From Bactrocera neohumeralis (lineage: Eukaryota > Arthropoda > Insecta > Diptera > Tephritidae), in the NCBI RefSeq assembly GCF_024586455.1, contig NC_065922.1, positions 24,672,089 through 24,736,088 of the forward strand: 64,000 bases of DNA. The letters run 5' to 3'. Under the pieces are notes generated by a model. The model was not told the DNA's origin, ran no database searches, and saw nothing but the letters and a program-made list of their open reading frames with translations. Shown here piece by piece: positions 37,833 to 47,712 of this stretch. Each line of letters starts with the position of its first letter. Position 1 is the stretch's first letter. The translations under genes were made by a program, and so were the position numbers.

Positions 37833-39461
37833 TCATATTTTATTATAAAAATTACATTCTTTTAGAAAATTGCATATATTAACAATGTTTGCGAAAGATG
37901 GAGTATTTAACAATGTTTGGTATTTACTAGAATTAAAGTGTTTTTGCCTAATACTCTCTAGTGCTGGACAGATATTGATTATATGTTCCATGGATAATGT
38001 GCTGGGGCAGAAAGGGCAGGATGGTATAGGATTGCCGCCAAGAAGATGTTGGTGAGTGATTTGCGTGTGTCCGATCCTTAATCGAGTAAAAATTGTTGCT
38101 TGCTGTCTTGAGATGTTGTTGGGGTAGCATACCTTTTCGCGCAGTTTGTTTAGAATTGCGTATTTGTGTTTAAATTTCTTCCAGTCTGCAACTTTCTTTT
38201 CATATATGTGTCTGCTTAACATTTTACTGAGGTCATTTTGGTCTTGCACCTCGTTGAGAAAAGTGGGGACAGATTCGAAGAATCTTGCCGCGTTGTCCGC
38301 ATATTCGTTCCCAGGAATGCCAACGTGACCTGGCACCCACAGAAGCGCTATTTTTCGTTTATGTTTAATGCAAATATCTCTAATTTTAGATATTACTATG
38401 GAATTATTTCGTATGTTGCGGATGGCGTTCAAGCAGGAAAAGCTGTCGGAGCAAATAAGGAATTTGCCTTTTTGTAAGATAGCATATTTTAATGCCATAT
38501 ATATTCCAATTGCCTCGGCGGTAAATACGGACGAATATGATGGAAGAATTCCGCCAGTAATAGTTGTCCCGTAAGCTGTGGTAACAGCATAGGCAGTGTT
38601 TGTTAATTTGGACGCATCTGTGAAAATTTCTTTAAACTTTTTATTCTTATAGATGTTGGTTAGTTCTAAGAAGTTTTGTTGAAAAACTGTGTTACTGGTG
38701 GCGGATTTTTTGAAATTATGTAGAGATGTATCTATTGAGACATCACTAATCAGCCATTCAGGTTGAGTGTTGGTTGTATAAAATTTAGATGGGATAGGAA
38801 TGTTTAAAGTTTTTGCAAACTGAAGACAGCGGCGGAGGGTAGATTTAAGTTGAAAATTCCTTTTGTGTTTTGCTGCAAGCGTTATACATTTCTGAATGCC
38901 AGTGTTTGGAGAATTAAGTATTTTTGGAAGAAGTTGTATCGTTTTTTCGTAAACTCTTTCCTTTATTGACGGTAAGCCGCTTTCTCCTAAGATACATTTA
39001 GTTGGTGATGTAGGAAAAGCGTTTAAGCTACGACGAATCGCGGCGTGGTATGGAGCCTCCAACTGCTTAATGTTTGTGTTCGAGCACCAACCGTAAATCG
39101 GTAGGCCATAGTCAATTTTAGAGAGTATTATGGCTCTTGTAATATTAATAAGTGTATTTGTATGTATAAATGACCGTTTGCTAGATAAATACTTAATTAT
39201 GTTTAGTCTACTGGAAAGCGATTTTCTAAGGTTAATACAGTGATACTTAAATGTAAACTTATTGTCAAAATATATTCCTAATATTTTTAAGTTATTTACA
39301 CATGATATTAAAGTATTGTCAAAAATTAAATCTGGGTATGAACATCTCTTTTTTTTACAAATATGTAATAATTTACATTTAGAAGTTGAGATAGATGCTC
39401 CGGAAAGTGAACCCATTTTTGAATTTCGTAAGTACTTCATTGAAAACATCATTAGTTGCAT
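37833..39461 (-). pseudogene. retrotransposon ORF2, RT thumb and RNase H part
   Basis: An open frame of 542 codons forming the C-terminal third of ORF2. Residues 1-60 continue the reverse transcriptase after the YADD site (GSLSGASISTSKCKLLHICKK), followed by the thumb with NLKILGIYFDNKFTF and IDYGLPIYGW (about 115-125). RNase H spans about residues 280-400: FTDASKLTNTAYAV (first Asp), AEAIGIYMALKYAI (Glu), CSDSFSCLNAI (Asp) and LLWVPGHVGIPGNEYADNAA (Asp). The C-terminus holds RLRIGHT, CPFC and MEHIINICP, a usual Cys/His region. RNase H removes the RNA strand during cDNA synthesis. The ATG is internal; translation would have come from the upstream frame, from which this part is separated by a one-base shift near 39415. 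Confidence 0.9.
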
Positions 39462-40566
39462 GCGGATCTTTCAAATTAGTGTAAATAAAAGCATCATCGG
39501 CATACATAGTTATTTTAATATTTTTTATATTTAGGCAGATATCGGTGAGTTTATCAAACGCTATAATGAATAGTACTACGGATAGGGGGGAGCCTTGGGG
39601 TATACCGTTGTTAAGAGGGTTTACCTCGGAAAAAGTATTGTTAACACGAACTCGGAACTGTCGGTGGATCATAAACGCTTTTATTATCATAAAAGTTTTT
39701 GAACCAACCTTCCAGTCTGCAAGTTGGCTCAGTACTGCGTGAACGCCAACGCGATCAAAGGCTTTCTCGAAGTCGGTAGCCAAGATTGTGGCGTGGTTTT
39801 TTGTGGCTATCGAGTCGGATACAAAATGTTGCAGTTGCAAAAGTGAGTCGGTTGTACTTTGTCTGCTTCTAAAAGCAGTTTGATTATGTTTGATACGATT
39901 ATTTTTTGTAACGAACCAAATTAGTCGCTTCGCAATAGTTTTTTCAAACGTTTTGCTGAGACAAGAAAGCAAAGAAATAGGTCTATAAGAAGAAACCAAG
40001 TTGGACGGCTTATGTGGTTTGATTATTGGAATGACTGCGGCAGTTTTCCAAGCATGAGGATAGTAGCCTTTCGCAAAGATAATGTTGTAGAGGGATAGTA
40101 ATCTTTGTTTGGCAATTAGAGGTAGATTTGATAGCATCGGATAAGATATACGATCGATGCCAGGTGTTTTGCCTTTGGCATGTACGAGTGCGGATTCCAG
40201 TTCACAGTATGTTATCATATTGTCTAAGTGAATTGCCGATAAGGAAAGATTTGTAGGAGCGTAGTGCATGGAAAGCCAACGATGTTTTTCCTGGATGTAT
40301 TCTTCAGAAAAGTTGCCGTCAACTGAATATTGAGACCAATGTTGTGCAAAAGCTGTTCCAATATCTGTGGAGTCGCATAGAACTGTTCCCTCGGATTGAA
40401 TAAATGCTATATGGGGGTGTGGGATACTGGTTAGAAATTTGATGTCATGCCAAATTTTTTTGGAGGTTGATGAAGGAGAAATATGCGAGGTAAAAGTTTC
40501 AAAATTCTTTCTCTTGGCTGCTTTGGCCGCCCTTTTGAAATGAGCATTCGATTTTTTGAAGTTCAT
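39379..40566 (-). pseudogene. retrotransposon ORF2, reverse transcriptase part
   Basis: An open frame of 395 codons with the reverse transcriptase palm and fingers. In order: IWHDIKFLTS, LESALVHAKGKTPGIDRISYPML, WKTAAVIPIIKPHKP, YRPISLLSCLSKTFEK, QTAFRSRQSTTDSLLQL, ATDFEKAFDRV (catalytic Asp), GIPQGSPLSVVLF and MYADDAFIYT (the YADD catalytic pair, near residue 360). All expected motifs are present. The same frame continues upstream of the ATG at 40566 through IWWNKELQNL to about 40655, which is the natural linker from the endonuclease, so this is one piece of ORF2 and not a separate gene. The frame is left near 39415, where a five-base homopolymer (T on the plus strand) appears to carry an indel. 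It makes cDNA from element RNA at the nicked target. Confidence 0.92.
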
Positions 40567-40592
40567 TATATTTGCATCCGTTATAGAGTTTC

Positions 40593-41525
40593 TTAGAGTT
40601 TTCCAGCATTCAATTTTTTGGGTGCGAAGGTTTTGAAGTTCTTTATTCCACCAAATGGGAGAGTCTTTGGAAATTTTTCTTGTACTTTGGGAATTGATTT
40701 GTTAGCTGCCGAGCGTATAGTTGTTGTAATAAAAGAGGTTTCTTGGTTTATATTGCCTGTAGGCGAGCCTTTCATACTATTTAATATTTCTGCTTGAAAT
40801 TTGTCCCAGTTAGCTAAGTCTATCTTAAATCGGGGGAGGTAAGTGTATTTTGTAGGATGTAGGACAGTAGCAATATTGATTGAAATTGGGAAGTGGTCAC
40901 TACCTTTGAGTTCGGAAAAAACACTCCACTCGATTCTCGGAGACAGTTCGGGAGAAGAAAAGGAGAGGTCTACATTGGTGAACGTTGAATGAGTTGAAAA
41001 GTGGGTGGGAGCGCCATTATTAAGTAATGATAATTGGTGGTTTGTTAAAAAGTTTTCAATTATTAAGCCCCTTGGATTTGATTTGGGAGAGCCCCAAAGT
41101 GGGTTCCAAGCATTGAAGTCGCCAACCCATAGGAAAGGTTTGGTAAGCTGATGATATATACACTTTAGGTCGGATTCGTTAAAGATTTGCTGGGGGGGAA
41201 TGTAAGTATTAACAACACAAATTGGATGGCTGAGTTTTAATTTGATTGATATGGTAGACAACGTTGAAGTAATATTAAAAATTTCATGAGGTATATGTCT
41301 TTTAACTAATATACCAACTCCTTGTTTGTTAGTTTGTATGTTGTTTAAATTAAAAAAGTAGCCAGTGTATTGTTTGGGAAAGTATGTTTTTTGGATATTT
41401 GTTATTGGGATGTGAGTTTCCTGAATACATATCACATCTGGGTTCTTTTCTTTAATAAGTAATTGTAGCTCATGGTAATTGTTCCAATATCCATTCATGT
41501 TCCATTGGATTATTTTTAATACCAT
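40593..41525 (-). pseudogene. retrotransposon ORF2, endonuclease part
   Basis: An open frame of 310 codons starting at ATG 41525 (MVLKIIQWNMNGY), the natural start of ORF2, 71 bases after the end of ORF1. The exonuclease-endonuclease-phosphatase fold is complete: QWNMNG (Asn), IQETHIP (Glu, around residue 36), VNTYIPP (Tyr, around 110), VGDFNAWNPLWGS (Asp and Asn, around 140), TNVDLSFSSP (around 190) and GSDHFPI (Asp-His, around 215). The last 20 or so residues (from FGGIKNF) are in the wrong frame. The reading continues in the reverse transcriptase frame after an apparent single-base loss near 40665. The enzyme would nick the target DNA to prime reverse transcription. Confidence 0.92.
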
Positions 41526-41596
41526 TGATAAAAATGAGAGGGAAGCAGAACGTGAGAATATGTATTCATGTGAATAGTCGTGTATGAAGTGTTTCG

Positions 41597-42987
41597 TTAA
41601 TCTAGCATTTCGTTTTCAGATGTGTTTTGTTCTTGAGTAACGAGAACTTGAGAGAGAGTTGGAAGAGGTTGATAATATGATTGGAGTTGAGAGAAAGAGT
41701 ATGGTGAGTTTGATTGAAGAGGTGGATTTATATTATAGTTTGTTTCTATTTCGTTTTGATCTGTGATTGGATGTGAGATTTCCAAAACCGGAGAGTTGGA
41801 AGAGTTATTTTGTTTGTTTATGTTGATAGTTGATGGAATGTTCTTATTTGTTGTTATTGCTGTATAAGATTCTACTTTCGGGGAGTCTGGTATGTTGGCT
41901 TGTTTACTAGGAGTACTGGATATGTGGGAAAGGTCTAAGTTGTCAATATTGGTTTGTGTTTTATTTAAGTTGTTTTTATTAGCATTATTGTTGTTTTCGT
42001 AAATTGTTGTGTTGGTGGAGTTGATTGTGTTGTTTGTTGTGACTGTGCTATAGTTTCTACTGGTTTTGCTTGCGTTTGCAGTGGATGCAATGTCGGCATA
42101 TGAGCTATTGGAAGAGTTTATTACGTTTGCTTGTTGTTTGTATATTTTTGTAGCTTCCCGCATTGAGCACTTGTTCGTAGTTTTGATTTTTAAAATTTCT
42201 TTAGCTTGTACAAATTTTGGGCATTCCTTGGAAGAGGACGGGTGTGCTTGGAAACAATTAGCGCAAAACGTGCGTTCACAGTCGGAAGGAGAATGAGGAG
42301 GGAGTGAACAGTTTTCGCAAAGAGGAGAGCGTTGGCATTTATTCTTTGTATGCCCAAGAATCTGACAAGATTTGCAACGCATGGGGAGGGGTATATATTG
42401 GCGAACAAATACTTTGCACCAGGCGATATCGATTTTATTGGGTAAATTATAAAGATTAAAAGTGAGCAAAACCACTCCCGATGGTAATAATTTCCCATCA
42501 ATATATTTTTTAAATTTATAAACTTCGACCACTCCTTGGGGGATAATTCTTGAATAATTTCCTCCTCTGCCACATTGTTGAGAAAAGGAGCGTATACGGT
42601 ACCTTTCACTTGGTTGAGTGATGCGTGTAGCGTGGCTAATATGGGACACACTCCTACCAATTGTTTCGCCCTTAGAAATTTGTCGGCTATTTTGTTATTC
42701 TTTACCAGAAGCAACAGCTTTCCATCACGAAGAGTGGATATGTTATGCACTTCACTGCTAATTTGCTTGATGGCATGATGTATTGCGAAACATGAGTAAG
42801 ATGCAACAGGTCTGGACGAATCAGTAGCTTCAATCACAATAAATTTTGGGTCGTCTGCTTTATTTTCGGGAAGACATGGGAAATCTTCTAATTGAACAGT
42901 TATTGGAGGTTTGAGTTTTTTTCTTTTAGGTGCCGTGTCAAGTATAGAGAAGCGATTCTCCCTGATGTTTGATGGCATTGGAGCCAT
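41597..42987 (-). pseudogene. retrotransposon ORF1 (gag-like RNA-binding protein), one frameshift
   Basis: The likely start is ATG 42987 (MAPMPSNIRENRFSILD); the longer upstream frame opens with GTG. The first frame runs to VAEEEIIQELS near 42545, and the second continues QGVVEVYKFKKYIDGKLLPSG to the stop at 41597. The frames are joined at a run of five G on the plus strand (42538-42542), where one base seems to be missing. The middle carries an RNA-recognition-like region ending WCKVFVRQYIP, then zinc knuckles MRCKSCQILGHTKNKC, CENCSLPPHSPSDC and CANCFQAHPSSSKEC. The tail is rich in Asn, Ser and Thr. It would coat element RNA in a ribonucleoprotein particle. Confidence 0.88.
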
Positions 42988-43145
42988 CGTACACGTGTAA
43001 AAATTATGTTTTTGAGGTTGGATTGCTAGTGAGCAATGTAAACACGAATAATGAAAGGAATAGAGCACTCGCGAGCGGTGAAAAGCGAATTAGGTAGTCG
43101 ATGAAATTAAGAAAAATACTGAGTAAGCGAAAAACAAAAGACCTG

Positions 43146-43255
43146 TGAGCATTTTCAAATTCATATCTCAAATTCTGAAGCTAGTACTCGTATATGTAAT
43201 ACAGAAGGACATGGCCAAATAAACTCAACTTGTCAAGCTGATAATATCTATATGT
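43146..43255 (+). repeat. dispersed repeat of ~154-bp units, copy C, right part
   Basis: The sequence gcattttcaaattcatatct, then acagaaggacatggccaaat and aaactcaacttgtcaagctg corresponds to the closing part of copy A (13340-13450: atttcagaacgatatctc, gacatggataaattaactca, gctcgtcgcgctgatg). It therefore continues 37270-37717 on the other side of the retrotransposon. Confidence 0.7.
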
Positions 43256-44670
43256 TTATATAATAAACTATTCAAATACAGTAAAAATATTATTTACGAA
43301 TAAAGGCGAAAACGTTTTTGACGTTTTGATCTCCAAGGGATTGTACTTGAGATTTAATTTTGAATATGTTCATACAAATAAATTCCAGTGGAAAAAATAA
43401 CGAATTTAAGACTGCTTTTTCAACGTCTGGTTACCACTCTTTCTGTCCAGTTAATAGAGTTGTCCGCTTAATAGATTGTACTTAATAAACATCAACAAAT
43501 TGTGGGACTGGCCAATGTGCATGGTTAATGGAGATGTCCGCTTAATAGAGCATCCATTTAATACAGCTTTCACTGTATTTTTATACTCTCGCAACAAAGT
43601 TGCTAAGGAGAGTATTATAGTTTTGTTCACATAACGGTTGTTTGTAAGTCCTAAAACTAAAAGAGTCAGATGTAGGGTTATATATACCAAAGTGATCAGG
43701 GTGACGAGTAGAGTTGAAATCCGGATCTCTGTCTGTCCGTCCGTCCGTCTGTCCATCCGTGCAAGCTGTAACTTGAGCTAAAATTGAGATATCATGATGA
43801 AACTTGGTACACGTATTCCTTGGCTCCATAAGAAGGTTAAGTTCGAAGATGGGCAAAATGGGCCCACTGCCACGCCCACAAAATGGCGGAAACCGAAAAC
43901 CTATAAAGTGTCATAACTAAGCCAAAAATAAAGATATTAAAGTGAAATTTGGCACAAAGGATCGCATTAGAGAGGGGCATATTTCGACGTAATTTTTTTG
44001 GAAAAGTGGGCGTGGCCCCGCCCCCTACTAAGTTTTTTGTACGTATCTCGGAAACTACTATAGCTATGTCAACCAAACCCTATAGAGTAGTTTCCTTCAG
44101 GCATTTCCATATATAGTTCAAAAATGCAAGAAATCGGATAATAACCACGCCCACCTCCCATACAAAGGTTATGTTGGAAATCACTAAAAGTGCGTCAGAA
44201 ACTCTAAATTTTACGGAAGAAATGGCAAAAACATTATCTCAGGAAATACTCGACCGATTTCAATGAAATGACATATACGAAATATGGGTGAAATCGGTTC
44301 ACAACCACGCCTTCTTCCAATATAACGCTATTTTGAATTCCATCTGATGCCTTCTCTGTATAATATATGTATACATTAGGAACCAATGATGATAGCGGAA
44401 TAAAACTTTACACAAATACGGTATTTGAAAAATATGTAAATGACGGATAATGAAATCTCGATTATCACTTTATCGTGCGAGAGTATAAAATGTTCGGTGA
44501 CACCCGAACTTAGCCCTTCCTTACTTGTTTTATTTATGAATTGTTTAAAGTATCCTATCTTCTAAGTTGGTTCGAAATGTACACTGTGTGCTAAATTTTA
44601 CTAAGATCGGTTCAGTAGTTTAGGAGTTTGTCGCGGACAAACAACGTGACATGTACTTTTTATAAATAAA
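43256..44670 (+). repeat. composite dispersed repeat with a pogo-type terminus, copy 2, interrupted
   Basis: Matches 26005-26420 on both sides of an insertion: left 43256-43581 (aggcgaaaacgtttttgacg, ttgtccgcttaatagattgt, cagctttcactgtatttt) and right 44531-44670 (tatttatgaattgtttaaag, ctatcttctaagttggttcg, gtttgtcgcggacaaacaac). Against copy 1 it also carries a short extra piece near 43330-43350. The pogo-like terminus ends at 43577. Confidence 0.75.
43582..44530 (+). mobile_element. DINE-1/Helentron-like non-autonomous element
   Basis: Starts tatactctcgcaacaaagtt and soon reads gagagtattatagttttgtt, forming an inverted pair (actctc/gagagt with an inner gcaac/gttgc). It contains a (CTGT/CCGT)n microsatellite (43731-43760), several ccacgcccac boxes, and near the 3' end gagagtataaaatgttcggt followed by gacacccgaac, a short hairpin at 44492-44509. 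These features parallel the DINE-1 (INE-1) family of Drosophila: subterminal inverted motif, TCCG microsatellite, 3' hairpin, insertion between T residues. It has no coding capacity. The empty site is seen in copy 1 at 26276. Class is inferred from structure, not from a search. Confidence 0.75.
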
Positions 44671-46597
44671 TTGTATACAAATTATATAATAGTACTTAAC
44701 TAAATGAATATTTATAGAAAAGGCCAAAAAGTCATTTTCAACGGATGCTATAGATATTAAGTTGAATATGAGAGCCTGTGCGTAACTTCGGGGTAATTAG
44801 AGTGCTTATTTTCGAAAGGGTTGAAAATATAGTCACCTATAGGCTACTGATAATGTATCTGACGGATCTTTGAACGATCTTTGAAATTTTTTTACACGGC
44901 GCATCAGAATATACATTTGGAGTTTTCATATAAAATATTAGGAGTTTATTTATAAGAGTTAAGACCGCATTTGTTTCGAGTTAAATCATATAAAATAGTT
45001 TTTGTTGTTGTATATGTGTTGTATACCATATGAAAGTAGAAAGCCTAGTGACTTGTAAAAAAATTGATATTTTGACATGAGATTTTTTGTTCGAAAATTA
45101 GGTTTTTTTTTCGATAATACATCAATATAAGCAGAAAAATAAATATTTTAAGTTAAAAAAATACTGTTTTTGTGGTACATAAGAAGATAAGTTTCTACTA
45201 AATTTCGTTCAAGAAACAAAGTTTTTGTAGAAGATAAAAATAAAAAAATCCAAAAATTCAATTAGGTGAACTTTCAAACAAAATTTTAAGTTATGTGAAA
45301 AAAGTCTTTACACAAAAGTTATAGACCTTTTTATTACCTAAAATATTGCCATATAACTTTTTTCTGTAGTACCATAGTTTCACTGAAAACCGAGATAAAC
45401 CATTACTAAATCTTGAAAATTCAAATATACAGCCACCCCTCTCCCTTTTTTTCGAACGCTGATCTTCTGCAAATTATTTTTTCCTTAATGTGTGTTTTTT
45501 CATCTTTGGTGTGCGTTGAGTTCCAACTCACCCTTTTTCTATTTTTCAAAATGTAATTTACCCTTGTCTGTGGAAAATTTTACTTCCACCAATAAAGAAA
45601 TTCTAAGCACCAACCAAGCCATATTATTTCAATTGTCATTACACTTATACGTATTAACAATCTAGAGCAATATTTAAAGTTTTCCATTTAATTCCATTTT
45701 GCTAATTGTTTGTGAAAATTTCATTTTGTCTAAAATTCATTGCACTGCACATGCTTATCTTTGCACCTTTAAATGTGTATTTATGGTTTCGCTGCACAAA
45801 ATGAAAGCGATCTAATCAAATGAAAACATACTACATGCACTAAGCAAGTTTATTATGCATATGCTCGCACTAATTTAATTGAAATATTTGGAAAAGCAAA
45901 ATTTTGCTGATTATCACTTTTAACAATGCTCACCAACATGTCTTTAGTATGTGTCTTTGAATGTGTGGGTATGTTTGTGTGCATGTGTGTATCTAGGTTA
46001 GTATGTAGGTGTGCTGCTATATATTTTGTATTTCGACGAATAGAAGTGCAGACAATTAATTATTTGCTAACCGAACAATGGGAATCTGTATCTGATATGC
46101 ATGCATACATAAGTAGCTATAGAATTTGAAAACATATTAGCTCAAAGCTGGATGAAATTATTGCAAGAAATGGAAATATAACATAGAAAGGTAAAATCGG
46201 AAATTTAACAGCAAAACAAAGAGTAAATTTAATTTATGAATATGAAGAGAATGTATTTAATAGGGTAAAAGATAGCAAGCGGCTAAAAATGTAATGTAAA
46301 GAAAATGTTCAAAATGTTTTGCTTTTCTACAAATAAATTGCACTTGTTCAGTATAATAGAAATACTTATTGTAAAAGTGAAAAGGTGCTCATTTGACAAC
46401 TTTTAAACACGATTTAAAAAAGCACATCGCTTTCTGCTGTCCATGTCCGTTATGAATATATATTTCCTGGTATTCAATTTTGTAAAACAAATAAAATATT
46501 TCGCTCAATTTATACTGCGAAGAGTTCGCAAAGGCCTCGCAAATCTTGAGCATTAATAAATTTATAAAATGTGTTATTTGAGGCCAGCAAAACAATG
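44671..46597. other. no recognisable gene; contains repeat shared with 59935-60160
   Basis: AT-rich. The segment 45210-45440 resembles 59950-60160: tagaagataaaaataaaaaa, atgtgaaaaaagtctttaca, aaaagttatagacc, atattgccatataact and cgagataaaccatt appear in the same order. This suggests a dispersed repeat. 45950-46010 is TG-rich. No gene was seen. Confidence 0.5.
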
Positions 46598-46656
46598 AAT
46601 TACGAAAGATAGGTGTGTGTCCTCACTAAGTGACGCCTAAATGTAGGTAACTTGTT
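46598..46656 (+). repeat. short recurrent motif, copy 4
   Basis: Reads gaattacgaaagataggtgt, gtgtcctcactaagtgacgc, ctaaatgtaggtaactt. It is nearly the same as the copies at 47566-47622 and 47650-47712, in the same orientation. Confidence 0.6.
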
Positions 46657-46900
46657 TCTTATATGTATTTCGACAAGACCAGCGACGGTGGCTGAAACAG
46701 GTTATTCAAAAATATTGATAAAGAAAGAACATAAAAAATCAGAAAAGGAATATTTCAAATACTTAAGGGGAATAATATACTTTGTTTATAGCTAGGTGTA
46801 TATTACGAATTTCTTGAATAATATTCGAACTAATTCTCCAAGAGTGTCAATTGTTTTGCCAACTGCTTAATTTCTTCTAAATTTGTTATGCCGTTTCATA

Positions 46901-47500
46901 ATGAATAGCATTACTCCGGAACAACTTTTGCAAATCGACCAAATTTTTTACTAAAATTATCGAGCCATAGATCGTCCTCACAGACGTCATACAGTGCCCA
47001 TCAAAGACACTATTTGCGAAGCAAACCCGAATGGGTTCATTCGCCATCTCGCTCAACAATTGCCGCTGTGCCCACGGAAGAATACTGGTTCGTGGGCCTA
47101 CAAAACCAAATTCGTGCAAAAATTGAAGTCGAGCGACCATCAAACGTGTCTCAAAACGGGATCATCACCGATCGTGATTTTCAGAAGTAAACTTTGTTTT
47201 GCTATGAGGCTCACTTTTGGTTTGGTAAGCGCATTGCCTCTCGTTGTAGGCCTTTGGTATAACCTCCAGATCGACGATTTTACACGTTTGGACTATTTTT
47301 TGTGAAGTCATTTGAAGACGCTTGTTAACGCAGATAAGCCTGAGACGGTTGCTACCTAGGAAAATAATATGCGGCAGGCTATTGCTGACATATGGCACCA
47401 ATTGCTATAAAAGTGGTCGAAAATTCTATCCTTAAGATGGAGGTTTTTCGAAACAACGGTTACTTGTTCGAAATCATTTGTAAAACGTATTGGCAAACCC
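46901..47500 (+). mobile_element. degenerate DD41D-type mariner remnant
   Basis: The ATG at 46901 starts MNSITPEQLLQIDQIFY, followed by a stop and a short DNA-binding remnant IDRPHRRHTVPIKDTICEAN (46963-47030). There is then a jump to AYKTKFVQKLKSSDHQ (47095-47142), which corresponds to the linker that precedes the catalytic core. GKRIASRCRP and a garbled PPRSCDLxxLDYF equivalent follow (47227-47300). The C-terminus reads IKVVENSILKMEVFRNNGYLFEIICK (47405-47485). Most of the catalytic core, including the first two Asp sites, is gone. It resembles the 15506 and 62585 elements but is more diverged, with a different N-terminus, so it is a separate DD41D subgroup. Dead. Confidence 0.75.
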
Positions 47501-47565
47501 TCATCTTTATTATTAAGCCAAATCCTGGATTAAATTATAATTATATCATAATTTATAATGAGCAA

Positions 47566-47712
47566 AAAACGAACTATGAAATATCGGTGTGTGTCTTTAC
47601 TAAGTGATGCCTGAATGTAGACAACGATTTATATTATTTATAATAAGCGGATCAACGAACTATGAAAGATGGGTGGGTGTCTTCACTGAGTCATGCCTAA
47701 GTGTAGGTAACG
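47566..47712 (+). repeat. short recurrent motif, copies 5 and 6 in tandem
   Basis: Two copies, 47566-47622 (cgaactatgaaatatcggtg, tgtgtctttactaagtgatg, cctgaatgtagacaacg) and 47650-47712 (acgaactatgaaagatgggt, gggtgtcttcactgagtcat, gcctaagtgtaggtaacg), 84 bases apart. Copy 4 lies 970 bases upstream in the same direction, across the DD41D remnant. Confidence 0.65.

Larger units (their letters stand above)
37718..43145 (-). mobile_element. near-complete I-clade-like non-LTR retrotransposon
   Basis: A minus-strand element of about 5.4 kb with the order ORF1 (zinc knuckles), endonuclease, reverse transcriptase, RNase H. This order, with RNase H present and a TAA-type 3' tail (the plus strand shows attattattatatt at 37720-37734), fits the I clade. 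Catalytic residues in all enzyme domains appear intact. Three single-base-type frameshifts break it (near 42540, 40665 and 39415), two of them in homopolymer runs. Both ends abut parts of one ~154-bp-unit repeat, so the limits are fairly well fixed, although no clean target duplication is visible. Age looks modest compared with the mariners, because long frames (542, 395, 310 and 350 codons) survive. Confidence 0.9.

Noticed and set aside
46598..47622. The two flanking motif copies considered as terminal inverted repeats of the DD41D remnant
   Set aside because: They are in direct orientation, so they cannot be the element's inverted termini as they stand.
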